A stretch of 64,000 bases of DNA from assembly GCF_028712425.1 (NCBI RefSeq), contig NZ_JAQTQD010000006.1:1-64000 (forward strand), read 5' to 3'. The stretch comes from Methanoregula sp. GTDB taxonomy: Archaea > Halobacteriota > Methanomicrobia > Methanomicrobiales > Methanospirillaceae. The notes beneath the pieces are model-generated. The model saw nothing but the letters and a program-made list of their open reading frames with translations. It had not been told where the DNA came from and ran no database searches. Positions 8,047-15,428 of the stretch are shown piece after piece. Position 1 is the first letter of the stretch. Each line of letters begins with the position of its first letter. The translations under genes were made by a program, and so were the position numbers.

Positions 8047-8094
8047 CTGGTTCATCAGAACCAGGAGAATGAGAAGAACGCTTCAGCGTTCTTC
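8047..8094 (+). repeat. Two-hairpin intergenic element, copy 2
   Basis: First hairpin CTGGTTC-ATCA-GAACCAG (8047-8064), linker GAGAATGA, second hairpin GAAGAACGC-TTCA-GCGTTCTTC (8073-8094). Both stems are perfect. It lies downstream of the 167-residue gene (leftward) and upstream of the 53-residue gene. Confidence 0.8.
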
Positions 8095-8149
8095 GAGCCC
8101 CCGAGAGCGTCAAATCTCTTCCTGATTCTTCCTGATTCGGATTATCTCT

Positions 8150-8653
8150 CTACGCGAGTGCCGCCACCGAGTCCGCCCAGGTCTCGACCCGGGTTCGGAT
8201 TGCGTCATCCGAGTACGAGGTGATGCTGACCGATTCGCGGGTGAACGTGACCATGTAGATCTCCCCGCCGGCATCGTGGCATTTCAGGGTTGCCGAGTAG
8301 GACTCGTGGGAAGTGTCCCGGACCGGTGTGCCCCCGTGGGCGTTGGCAAGGTCCGTGTTCTCCAGGAGCGCGGTTGCGCCGGCATTGAACCCGGCAATTG
8401 TGATGAACTTCGCTGAGTCCGTCCCGACAACTTTTGCATCGTTGTCCTGGTACGCGATCTTTGCCACGTAGGATTCCTTAGTCTTCTCGACCGGTGCATG
8501 GTTGACACCGGCGCTCTCATAGGCTGTGCAGGCAAACGGGTTGTCGGTAGTGACCGACTGGACGATCGTGTTGAACGCTGCCACATTTTCTATCGGGGCC
8601 GCGAGCTTGCGGACCGCCGACTTTACTACGGTTTTCTGTACGAAATCTGCCAT
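8150..8653 (-). CDS. Uncharacterised 167-aa protein (DUF1659/DUF2922-like guess)
   Basis: A 167-residue protein starting MADFVQKTVVKSAVRKLAAP, with a ribosome binding site GGAGA before the ATG. It is rich in Thr, Ala and Ser and has no signal peptide or membrane span. Alternating hydrophobic patterns (YVAKIAYQDNDAKVVGTD, IYMVTFTRESVSITSYSD) suggest beta sheet. The last 15 residues read as a helix. In bacteria, small beta-rich DUF1659/DUF2922 proteins are encoded beside YvrJ-like holin-like peptides, and here a comparable peptide follows; that parallel is my inference and not a motif match. It is probably the first gene of the leftward group. Confidence 0.65.
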   Translation of the reverse strand: MADFVQKTVVKSAVRKLAAPIENVAAFNTIVQSVTTDNPFACTAYESAGVNHAPVEKTKESYVAKIAYQDNDAKVVGTDSAKFITIAGFNAGATALLENTDLANAHGGTPVRDTSHESYSATLKCHDAGGEIYMVTFTRESVSITSYSDDAIRTRVETWADSVAALA

Positions 8654-8668
8654 TTTTGAATCTCCTGA

Positions 8669-8715
8669 GGGTCCATCAGAACCCGAAGGAAGAGAAGAAT
8701 CCGTAAGGATTCTTC
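8669..8715 (+). repeat. Two-hairpin intergenic element, copy 3
   Basis: First hairpin GGGTCC-ATCA-GAACCC with one mismatch (8669-8684), linker GAAGGAAGA, second hairpin GAAGAATCC-GTAA-GGATTCTTC (8694-8715). It lies immediately upstream of the 167-residue gene's start and would be in its 5' leader, in opposite orientation to the gene. Confidence 0.75.
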
Positions 8716-8813
8716 GAACTCCCTGGATCCGTTTCGAACTCCTCCATTTGTTCTCATCAGAGAGATTCTCCGAATCCCTCTCGTTTCTGCGTCATCGGGG
8801 CCCCTTTGACAGC

Positions 8814-8860
8814 GAAGAATGCAGGTGCATTCTTCTCGTCCACGGGGTTCTGCAGAACCC
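8814..8860 (-). repeat. Two-hairpin intergenic element, copy 4 (inverted)
   Basis: Read on the minus strand: first hairpin GGGTTC-TGCA-GAACCC (8845-8860), then a nine-base linker, then GAAGAATGC-ACCT-GCATTCTTC (8814-8835). The inner three stem pairs differ from the other copies but still pair. Together with copy 3 it fills part of the gene-free stretch 8654-9082; the remainder is A/T-rich and without a gene. Confidence 0.75.
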
Positions 8861-8982
8861 ATTGGACATACAATAGTAGAACCTGGTAGGCTATCTGTCT
8901 GGATGAATAAATTTTGAAAAGCAAAATTAGAGAGAATTGCGGGGGATTCAGGAGAATCGGGGCACAGATATTTGGAATTGGG

Positions 8983-9012
8983 GTGCGCAAAAATGTTAAA
9001 TGGATTTGGTTA
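8983..9012 (+). repeat. 30-bp direct repeat, left copy
   Basis: A perfect 30-base sequence starting GTGCGCAAAAATGTTAAATG occurs again in the same orientation at 10416-10445. The two copies enclose 1.4 kb holding exactly the three-gene MazF-type operon and its operator. This suggests insertion by site-specific recombination, or deletion by recombination between the copies. No integrase gene lies between them. Confidence 0.85.
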
Positions 9013-9082
9013 ATGCCGGGAATTCACAGAAGAGGCGGGGTATCCTGTGTCGGGTATCGATCAGGTATAGCAGAGATAATGA

Positions 9083-9409
9083 TTAATCCAGGCCCATCAG
9101 GTCCCGGATGAGCGCCGCGATTGCGAGCCGGTGGTCTTCCCCAATCGTTCCGATCCGGTGGTGGAACCGCTCCCGGTCCAGGGAGACCATCTGAAAGACA
9201 AGGGCGATGCTCTCAGTGTCGAGACCGTTATGCTCATCGGGGGAGATGGCGTGCGTATGCGAGAGCCGTGCGGTGTTTACGTTGCTTGTCAGTGGGACGA
9301 CCATGACAATACCGTTGGCGCTTCCGAAAATGATCGCCGACCGTATCCCCCGCTGCTCGTGTCCTTTCCCATCGGTGAGATCAACGAGCCAGATGTCGCC
9401 GCTCTTCAT
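9083..9409 (-). CDS. PemK/MazF-family endoribonuclease toxin
   Basis: A 108-residue SH3-like barrel protein. The opening MKSGDIWLVDLTDGKGHEQR followed by GIRSAIIFG is the MazF/PemK N-terminal signature (GDIW...G.E..G.RPA), with the usual Pro replaced by Ser. The middle VVPLTSNVNTARLSHTHAI and LVFQMVSLDRERF also fit the family, whose members cut mRNA. It is the third gene of a leftward operon, four bases after the preceding gene. The usual small AbrB or MetJ-type antitoxin is missing; the two upstream proteins are the candidates for that role. Confidence 0.85.
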   Translation of the reverse strand: MKSGDIWLVDLTDGKGHEQRGIRSAIIFGSANGIVMVVPLTSNVNTARLSHTHAISPDEHNGLDTESIALVFQMVSLDRERFHHRIGTIGEDHRLAIAALIRDLMGLD

Positions 9410-9413
9410 CCGG

Positions 9414-9950
9414 TCAGTGCTCCAGCGATTTGAGTGAGGCTCTCTGCCAGAGCCCCGTCTCCTTTTTCAGTTCTTCGAGATCCTTTGGAGTCGGCGTGTA
9501 CAGGAACTCCTTTGCTTTTGAAACACCGAGCGCGATCTGCGCCTCGGAATAGAAGGGTTTGAGCTCTTTGACCTGCCTCAGGGCTTCGAGCGGGCTGCTC
9601 TGGTACCGGAACGCATAGAACCCGTAGGTGGCTCCCACTTCGAGCGGCACGGGTTTGAGGCCGAAGATCCTGCCGAGATCCGCGGCGATCGCTTTCTCAG
9701 CCGCGTTCAGCCGTGTGCCGGTCTCGTGTTTCTCGAATTCGCGGGTATGAGCGAACAAATCTTTCGTCAGGTCCGGCGAGTACGGGCCACGGACGTACAG
9801 GCTGCAAGGGTACCCGAGATCGACGCCTTTGAGCTCAAGCAGGCAGACGAGTTTCTGGGCAATGAGCCGGTCATCGAACTCTCCGATATCCGGATTGAAG
9901 CCGAGTTCTTTATAGAATGCAATCACTTTTTTCCGTTTTTCCATAATCAT
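9414..9950 (-). CDS. Uncharacterised YwgA/SocA-like protein, candidate antitoxin
   Basis: Read from the ATG at 9950, which overlaps the stop of the regulator gene as ATGA, the product is 178 residues. The N-terminus (KVIAFYKELGFNPDIGEFDD then RLIAQKLVCLLELKGVDLGY) and the sequence SLYVRGPYSPDLTKDLF resemble the winged-helix-like YwgA or phage-associated SocA/DUF4065 type proteins, in which a G-P-Y/F-S/D turn is typical. The rest is helical and charged. Lying between a DNA-binding protein and a MazF toxin, it is a plausible antitoxin or antitoxin partner. The family assignment is tentative. Confidence 0.65.
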   Translation of the reverse strand: MIMEKRKKVIAFYKELGFNPDIGEFDDRLIAQKLVCLLELKGVDLGYPCSLYVRGPYSPDLTKDLFAHTREFEKHETGTRLNAAEKAIAADLGRIFGLKPVPLEVGATYGFYAFRYQSSPLEALRQVKELKPFYSEAQIALGVSKAKEFLYTPTPKDLEELKKETGLWQRASLKSLEH

Positions 9951-10300
9951 ACCCCGCAGTGGAGGAACCTGCACAGCCAGGCCCGGATCCTTTCCCATTC
10001 GTCCAGTCCCTCGGGCGTGATGGTATAGAGTTCGAGCTCTTTTCCTTCAGATACGATCTTTTCCGACACAAGGTATCCCATCTCTTTTAAGACATTCAGG
10101 TTGGCATACAGCACGCCGTCGCTGATGTCGAGCGCCGCCCGGAGTTCGCGATAGGTTGCCCCATCGGGCCCGAGCACCGAGAGGCTCGATAACAGTTTCA
10201 GCCGCACGAGCGAGAAGACTTTCGCGTTGAGCCCCCCGGATTCATCCAGGATAGCGAGGATATCGTTTGGCACCAGGTCCCACTCCCGTGTTCTATTCAT
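9947..10300 (-). CDS. Winged-helix regulator of the MazF operon
   Basis: A 117-residue protein whose centre is a winged helix: LKLLSSLSVLGPDGATYREL, then RAALDISDGVLYANLNVLKE and MGYLVSEKIVSEGKELELYT for the wing. The final helix (GLDEWERIRAWLCRFL) is of the kind used for dimerisation in PadR/MarR-like regulators. It is the first gene of the operon, and an 11-bp tandem repeat lies directly upstream (10318-10340), so autoregulation is likely. It may be the DNA-binding half of a split antitoxin. Confidence 0.8.
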   Translation of the reverse strand: MNRTREWDLVPNDILAILDESGGLNAKVFSLVRLKLLSSLSVLGPDGATYRELRAALDISDGVLYANLNVLKEMGYLVSEKIVSEGKELELYTITPEGLDEWERIRAWLCRFLHCGV

Positions 10301-10317
10301 ACTGGCCGGCGGCCCGG

Positions 10318-10340
10318 GTTATTTACTTTGTTATTTACTT
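10318..10340 (-). promoter_or_regulatory. Tandem operator upstream of the MazF operon
   Basis: The sequence GTTATTTACTT occurs twice in tandem (10318-10328 and 10330-10340), one base apart, so the two sites lie on nearly the same face of the helix. The minus strand just upstream reads TTTAAACTTTAAG, a suitable TATA region. Position between TATA and start codon fits repression by the winged-helix protein. Confidence 0.65.
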
Positions 10341-10415
10341 AAAGTTTAAAGTGAAGAAGGGTAGTGGGCACGTGGAGATTAGGAGGGGGGCAAGGCGCGA
10401 CGGTAAAGAATGAAT

Positions 10416-10445
10416 GTGCGCAAAAATGTTAAATGGATTTGGTTA
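10416..10445 (+). repeat. 30-bp direct repeat, right copy
   Basis: Identical in all 30 positions to 8983-9012. It lies just upstream of the toxin operon promoter, and the sequences outside the two copies differ at once. Confidence 0.85.
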
Positions 10446-10537
10446 CCTTACATCATTGCAACTGAGTCGCGTGACAAGCCAGGGCGTCTTTGTATTGACA
10501 GGCACCGGAAGAAATAATCACCGCAATCTGCCTTTTT

Positions 10538-11092
10538 TTAGAGATTTTCAATAAGACCTCTGATTACACCACGATATCGTTCTGCATCAATCCCTAAATG
10601 ACGAGCAGCGTTTTTGGAAACTTCATCCGTGATTGCAGCGAAACCGGCTCTGCATTCCTGCGGATATTGGCTGTGAATCTCGTCCAGGAGTTTCCGATAC
10701 GGTAGTGACGAATTCCATAGAATCGCATAGATATCACAAGCATCCTTTGTCAGCTTGTCATCCTTCGTTCGGTTCTGGATCGATACGAGTTTCGTCGCAA
10801 GCAACATAACTGGAGGCGGTATTAGTAATTCAACTCCATCCAAAGTGACTGCCACACCCGTACTTTCTTTGAATACTCTCCCGGATTACGGGTTCATCCA
10901 GGACATTAAAACCAAAGACATCTTTTTGTTTCGGATGGATCGTGTCAACCATCACGTCGATGTATAAATAAAATAGATCGTACATTCCGATTTTTTGTGC
11001 AACTTCTTTTGTCACTACTTCCCCGGTATCTTTTTTTATTATCTTGCAATAGCGAAAAGAACCTCCGGGGAATAGCCGATTTTCTGGATTTT
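10538..11092 (-). pseudogene. Decayed nucleotidyltransferase (AbiEii-like)
   Basis: Two reading frames on the minus strand join into one product. The upstream part runs from a stop near 11092 without a start codon (NPENRLFPGGSFRYCKIIKK and on to VFGFNVLDEPVIR). The second frame takes over near 10880 (RVFKESTGVAVTLDGVELLI), then PPPVMLLATKLVSIQNRTKD and ACDIYAILW. The last part is characteristic of AbiEii/AbiGii-type nucleotidyltransferases, in which K..D.DIY is conserved. The catalytic N-terminus (GGT...S.D.D) is missing. So it has a frameshift and is cut off at its 5' end. The base composition is more A/T-rich than the neighbourhood, which suggests acquired DNA. Confidence 0.65.
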
Positions 11093-11392
11093 AAACCATC
11101 TTCCGATAATTCTCAATATATCAAAGGTCTTCGAGATTTATCGAATAACAATACCGTTTTTTGTTTTGTGAAACTTGGATCTTTTGGCAAGGAAGGAATA
11201 TCCCAAAATGTTGACGAATTCTATTTGCTCCCAATCGTTGATCTTCAAAAAATCATAGAAGAGAAATACTCAGCTTTTCTTGTAAAAGTAAACCATATCC
11301 GACCTAAAAACGCAAATTCTCATCACACAAAAATCAAGAAAAACAGTATTACTCAATTCAAAGACAATTGGAATTGTATCGTCCAACGATGA
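10997..11392 (+). pseudogene. A/T-rich gene fragment, C-terminal part only
   Basis: A frame of 131 codons on the plus strand that overlaps the 5' remnant of the nucleotidyltransferase; only about 11070-11392 (IADFLDFKPSSDNSQYIKGL onward) reads like a protein. The composition (many Asn, Lys, Ile, Ser) differs from the host genes. The end, HIRPKNANSHHTKIKKNSIT, is strongly basic. It has no credible start or ribosome binding site and stops four bases before the convergent RNase III gene. I take it as the tail of an acquired gene of unknown function, possibly of a restriction or toxin system. Confidence 0.4.
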
Positions 11393-11395
11393 AAA

Positions 11396-11899
11396 TTATT
11401 TCAATTTTCTATCCATTGCTTCCAGTTCAGGCTTGAATATTTTTGATATACACTTTTTTACTTCAGACATTGAACTATTGCTGTCTAAGTAAATCGCACC
11501 GATGAGCGCCTCTACTGTATCCGAATACAGAGTCCTTGATGCTTCTTCTAGTTTCTCTCCACTTCCGGCTCTGTGCTGGATGAAGTTTTCTTCGAGAAGA
11601 TGCAGTCGTCTTCCGACTTCCGCAAGCTGCAGATTATTTTCCAAATCAGCTTTTGAAATGGTGATGTCACCTTTGGTCTTCAGCCCTTTATCCATCAAAA
11701 GAGAGATGAAACCGGCCTTCAGAACAGCATCGCCAAGTGTTGCGTAAACTGACTGATGTGGGCAGACGTGCGCCCCGACTGGTTTCTCTTTCTGCTCTTT
11801 CGAAAATGTCGGGTGCGTTAAGGCTCGAAGTAATTCGTTTTTATCTGTGAAGGTGTATCCTAACTGTTTTTCGATTCCCTGGATCTTAGCCGGATCCAT
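11396..11899 (-). CDS. Stand-alone RNase III domain protein with altered active site
   Basis: A 167-residue protein that is almost entirely one RNase III domain: LGYTFTDKNELLRALTHPTF (13-32), LGDAVL (55-60) and SDTVEALIGAIYLD (126-139). D57, D127 and E130 match three of the four classical metal ligands. The signature ERLEFLGD reads QSVYATLGD, so both of its Glu positions are lost (Ser50 and Ala53). No double-stranded RNA-binding domain follows. It may cut RNA weakly, or only bind it. It lies nine bases downstream of a transglutaminase gene on the same strand. RNase III proteins are uncommon in archaea. Confidence 0.85.
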   Translation of the reverse strand: MDPAKIQGIEKQLGYTFTDKNELLRALTHPTFSKEQKEKPVGAHVCPHQSVYATLGDAVLKAGFISLLMDKGLKTKGDITISKADLENNLQLAEVGRRLHLLEENFIQHRAGSGEKLEEASRTLYSDTVEALIGAIYLDSNSSMSEVKKCISKIFKPELEAMDRKLK

Positions 11900-11908
11900 A
11901 ATCCTCCA

Positions 11909-12931
11909 TCACCCACTCTTATACCAATAACCATTCGGATAATAAATGGTGATTTCACCTGCATCATGGAAGTATTTTCCACCAGGGTATTTTGATTGCC
12001 AATCAAGATTCATCCAGTATTGGGTCACTCCGTCTTTAGTCCTCGTATGATATGCAACGCTCTTGGTATTGTATCGTTTAACGATATAGGATGCCACCTT
12101 ATCCATACAGGCTTTGTTCGAACAAACCATAACTTCAGGATAGGCATGACCCTTGCCGTCTTCGTTATATGCTGTTACAATTCTTGTACTTCCGCCAATT
12201 GACTGCACAATAGATCCGACCGTGATCGCGAAGTCATCACAATCCCCTTTCAAACCGAGCTGAATTGTCCGGCTGGCCGGGGAGAAATACTCAGATCCTT
12301 TGGGATCATTAACGTAGGTCCATTTTTTGTAAACTGCTTCCCACAAATCGCAGATTTGTGCAATGTTATAATTTCCTTTGTGCGAATTTGGGACGAGCGA
12401 CACCGCAAAATCCCTTGTTGTCGGATTTGTATAATCCATCGCGTTTTTAATTTTAATTGCAGTTTCACTTTCTTTCGACTGAATCCGAGTTGGTTCCGTT
12501 GTTGGAAGATCCTGCCCCCCGGTAGGTGAAATAATATTTTCATTGTCGGAATCGGAAAGACCACTTACAAAACCCATGACCATCGGGCCTGCGATAACAA
12601 CAGCAATGATACCAACAATCAGGCCAAAAACGATAGTGCTATACGATCCGCTGCTCGATGATGATTCAGCGGGCTGTTCATATTCAGGAATATATGCAGC
12701 GTCAATCGCATCCGATTCAATGCCCTCATCAGAGTGATCAACAGGATACAGACGATTATCAATGATTACATACTCTTGTCCATCTTTTACAGCGTGGACC
12801 GCATCTTCGACAATCATTTCCTCATCATCGATGTAAAACGTTTCTTGACCTTGGACGATGAAGGTCTCATCAAATTCCTCATCGGCATCGTCTTCGGGTT
12901 GATAATTACGTCGTCCTCTTCTTCGTACCAT
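11909..12931 (-). CDS. Membrane-anchored transglutaminase-like protein
   Basis: A 340-residue protein. The first 95 residues are very acidic and predicted cytoplasmic. One membrane span lies at about 98-122 (STIVFGLIVGIIAVVIAG). The C-terminal half is a transglutaminase-like domain with Cys231 (KGDCDDFAI), His262 (GHAYPEV) and Asp310 (WMNLDW) as the catalytic triad. The domain should lie outside the cell, where it could act as a protease or cross-linker. Similar proteins are frequent in methanogens and their substrates are unknown. It is probably the first gene of an operon with the RNase III-like gene, an odd pairing. Confidence 0.85.
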   Translation of the reverse strand: MVRRRGRRNYQPEDDADEEFDETFIVQGQETFYIDDEEMIVEDAVHAVKDGQEYVIIDNRLYPVDHSDEGIESDAIDAAYIPEYEQPAESSSSSGSYSTIVFGLIVGIIAVVIAGPMVMGFVSGLSDSDNENIISPTGGQDLPTTEPTRIQSKESETAIKIKNAMDYTNPTTRDFAVSLVPNSHKGNYNIAQICDLWEAVYKKWTYVNDPKGSEYFSPASRTIQLGLKGDCDDFAITVGSIVQSIGGSTRIVTAYNEDGKGHAYPEVMVCSNKACMDKVASYIVKRYNTKSVAYHTRTKDGVTQYWMNLDWQSKYPGGKYFHDAGEITIYYPNGYWYKSG

Positions 12932-13024
12932 TTAGTTTCTCTTTGTCCCGTTTATTGATTAATTTTTATTTTTATATCGGCAATACCCCGATGAAAAAAA
13001 GAGTTATGAATCGGGTTTTTCCGA

Positions 13025-13411
13025 CTACATGTCCATCCCCGTAATTAGTCCGACAATCTGCTGAGTTGTCCCCCGATCCAGCACCTGGGCGAGCACCAGT
13101 CCAGCCATCGAGATGAAGAAGATCCAGAAGACTTTCTTTACCTGCTCGTTCTTCCCAAACGTATAGATCGCCGCATCGGTGTCCGCCTTCATCCCGAGCC
13201 GGATTATCTTCAGCAGGAAAACAAAGAGCGGCAGGAACAAGACCGCAGCCCCAATGAATACCAGGGAGATCTCGGTCCGATCTGCAAAACCAGATCCCTG
13301 ATGGGATCGCAATGATCGCAGCCAGATCACCCGATCCAACACCCCTTCCCGATTCCCCCGGCCCCACACTTCCCCAAAACCCTTCCTCCAAATCGATTCA
13401 AAAGGCACCAA
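13025..13411 (-). pseudogene. Truncated, frameshifted paralogue of the 6541-7125 membrane protein
   Basis: The C-terminal 80 residues (DRTEISLVFIGAAVLFLPLF, then KNEQVKKVFW and a last membrane span) align closely with the intact protein at 6541. The N-terminus keeps VPFESIW, corresponding to MFESEW, but about 100 residues between are deleted. A neighbouring frame contains LAAIIAIPSGIWF, which matches the segment before DRTEIS, so a single-base frameshift occurs near 13288. It is no longer functional. Its 5' end overlaps a dispersed repeat starting at 13397. Confidence 0.75.
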
Positions 13412-13580
13412 TTAAGCTATTTTTAGAGCCTGAAATGACCCCCATATACAAAAAATAACGCCAATTCACCATCCGTTCCAAAACCGCACCCTGTAATTCG
13501 CCAAAAAAAGCGATTCCCCAAAAACCTGACTTTCAAAATGGCCTCCGATCCGAAAAATAAGCCCAAATCAAAGAGATGGT
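13397..13580 (+). repeat. Dispersed intergenic repeat (family C), copy 1
   Basis: About 180 bp closely related to 31927-32112. Both begin CAAAAGGCACCAATTAAGC, share CCGTTCCAAAAC in the middle and end in an identical block of more than 35 bases that starts GGCCTCCGATCCGAAAAATA. It is noncoding on both strands. It fills most of the gene-free stretch 13412-13775 together with the two following repeats. Confidence 0.75.
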
Positions 13581-13600
13581 TTTTCCACAAACCTGAACTC

Positions 13601-13646
13601 GAAGAACGCTGACGCGTTCTTCTCGACCTCCTGGTCTGATGACCAG
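13601..13646 (-). repeat. Two-hairpin intergenic element, copy 5 (inverted)
   Basis: On the minus strand: CTGGTC-ATCA-GACCAG (13631-13646), linker GAGGTCGA, then GAAGAACGC-GTCA-GCGTTCTTC (13601-13622). Both stems are perfect. It is placed between a complete and a partial copy of repeat family C. Confidence 0.8.
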
Positions 13647-13654
13647 TCGGTTTT

Positions 13655-13703
13655 TCAAAATGGGCTCCGATTCGAAAAATACGCCCAAATCAACGAGATA
13701 ATT
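13655..13703 (+). repeat. Partial copy of repeat family C
   Basis: Repeats the 3' end of the family (CTCCGATTCGAAAAATACGC and about 20 further bases) with a few substitutions relative to 13541-13580, in the same orientation. Confidence 0.65.
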
Positions 13704-13775
13704 TTCAGTGGGAGAGACACTTCGAAGAGGTCTCCATGTAACACCCGATTTCTAAGAAAAAAAAGTTTGGCCGGG

Positions 13776-15428
13776 TTAATACCCGCCCATACCCGGGGGC
13801 ATACCGCCCATGCCACCCATGCCGCCGGGAGGCATCCCTCCGGCCGGCCCGGCGGATTTCTGGGCTGCGATGATGTCGTCGATGCGGAGGATCATGACGG
13901 CTGCCTCAGTTGCACTGGAGATGGCCTGCGTCTTCACGCGCAGCGGCTCGACAATGCCCGCCTTCAGCATGTCGGCCGGTTTTTTGGTATTCGCATCGAG
14001 CCCCACCGTCTTCTTCCCGGCCTGGTGATCCGAGCGGAGCGCGACAAGGATATCGATCGCATCCGCCCCGGAATTCTCGGCAAGGGTCCGCGGGATGATC
14101 TCCACCGATGCGGCAAACGCTTCGATGGCGAGCTGGGCCCGGCCACCGACCGTTACTGCATGCTCGCGGAGCCGGAGCGAGAGCTCGACTTCAGGAGCCC
14201 CGCCACCGGCAACGACCTTCTTCCCTTCGACAACAACCGAGACAACCATCAGGGCATCGTGGATGGCCCGTTCGAGTTCATCGACAACGTGCACCGTACC
14301 GCCCCGGACAACAATCGAGACCGCTTTGGGATTCCTGCACTTCGAGACATAGATCATCTCATCGCCCGAGACCTTTTTCTCCTCCACAAGGCCGGCAGAC
14401 CCGAGGTCATTCTTGGTGATGGCATCAAGGCTCATCACGATGGTTGCCCCGGTTGCCCGGGCCAGGTTCTCGCTGTCACTCTTCTTGACCCGGCGGACGG
14501 CAAAGATGCCGGCCTTTGCCAGGTAGTGCTGGGCAAGATCGTCGATCCCTTTCTGGCAGAAGAGGACATTCGCGCCGCTTTTTACCACCTTGTCCACCAT
14601 GGCACGCACCATGTGCTCCTCCTCGTCGAGGAACGCTGCGACCTGCCCGGGAGTGGAGATGTTGATCTTCGCGTTCACTTCGGTCTTCTTGAACTCCAGC
14701 GCCGTGTTGAGGATCAGGATCTTTGCACTGGTCACGGACTTGGGCATGGCCGGGTGGGTCCGCTCCTTGTCGATGACCATCCCTTCAATGAGGGTTGTGT
14801 CGTCAACTGAGCCGCCGACCTTTTTCGTGACATTGATGTGGGCAAGGTCGGCTTTCCCGTCTGGATCCACGACAGAGGAGACCGCTTTCACGATGATATC
14901 GCTGAGAAGGTCTTTTCTTACTTCCGCGTTCTTGCCGCTCAGGGCAGTAATGGAGATCATCTTCAGCATGGCGGTGTCGGACGGCTTCACGGAAATGGCA
15001 ATGCCATCGAGAATCGAAAGCGCCTTCTCGGCAGCCATCTGGTACCCTTCCGCGATCACGGTCGGGTGGACGCCCTGGGCAACCAGCCCTTCGGCGCTTT
15101 TTAAGAGTTCGCCGGCAATGACAACCGAGGACGTTGTGCCGTCGCCGACCTCGTCGTCCTGGGTCTTTGCTACTTCCACGATCATCTTTGCTGCCGGGTG
15201 TTCGATGTCCATCTCTTTTAAGATCGTCACCCCGTCGTTCGTGATCGTGATGTCCCCGATGCCATCGATGAGCATCTTGTCCATTCCCTTGGGGCCGAGC
15301 GTTGAGCGGACTGCCGCTGCAACGGCCTTTGCCGCCGCAAAGTTACTGTTCTGGGCCTCCTCTCCCCGGTTCCGGGTAGTTCCTTCTTTCAGGATAATAA
15401 TGGGTTGTCCCCCGAGTTGTTGCGACAT
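13776..15428 (-). CDS. ths: Thermosome subunit (group II chaperonin)
   Basis: A 550-residue chaperonin. The equatorial ATP site is clear from [12 protein letters not shown] and [15 protein letters not shown] near residues 92-108. Apical and intermediate domains follow at expected spacing, and the C-terminal [13 protein letters not shown] tail is typical of archaeal thermosomes. It assembles into a double-ring complex that folds proteins using ATP in the cytoplasm. Length is normal for the family. It is monocistronic, with an A/T-rich promoter region near 15555-15600. Methanogens often have several subunit genes, so the Greek-letter name cannot be assigned here. Confidence 0.97.
   Translation of the reverse strand: MSQQLGGQPIIILKEGTTRNRGEEAQNSNFAAAKAVAAAVRSTLGPKGMDKMLIDGIGDITITNDGVTILKEMDIEHPAAKMIVEVAKTQDDEVGDGTTSSVVIAGELLKSAEGLVAQGVHPTVIAEGYQMAAEKALSILDGIAISVKPSDTAMLKMISITALSGKNAEVRKDLLSDIIVKAVSSVVDPDGKADLAHINVTKKVGGSVDDTTLIEGMVIDKERTHPAMPKSVTSAKILILNTALEFKKTEVNAKINISTPGQVAAFLDEEEHMVRAMVDKVVKSGANVLFCQKGIDDLAQHYLAKAGIFAVRRVKKSDSENLARATGATIVMSLDAITKNDLGSAGLVEEKKVSGDEMIYVSKCRNPKAVSIVVRGGTVHVVDELERAIHDALMVVSVVVEGKKVVAGGGAPEVELSLRLREHAVTVGGRAQLAIEAFAASVEIIPRTLAENSGADAIDILVALRSDHQAGKKTVGLDANTKKPADMLKAGIVEPLRVKTQAISSATEAAVMILRIDDIIAAQKSAGPAGGMPPGGMGGMGGMPPGMGGY

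Noticed and set aside
8983-10445. CRISPR array
   Set aside because: There are only two repeats 1.4 kb apart with genes between them; no regular spacers and no cas genes.
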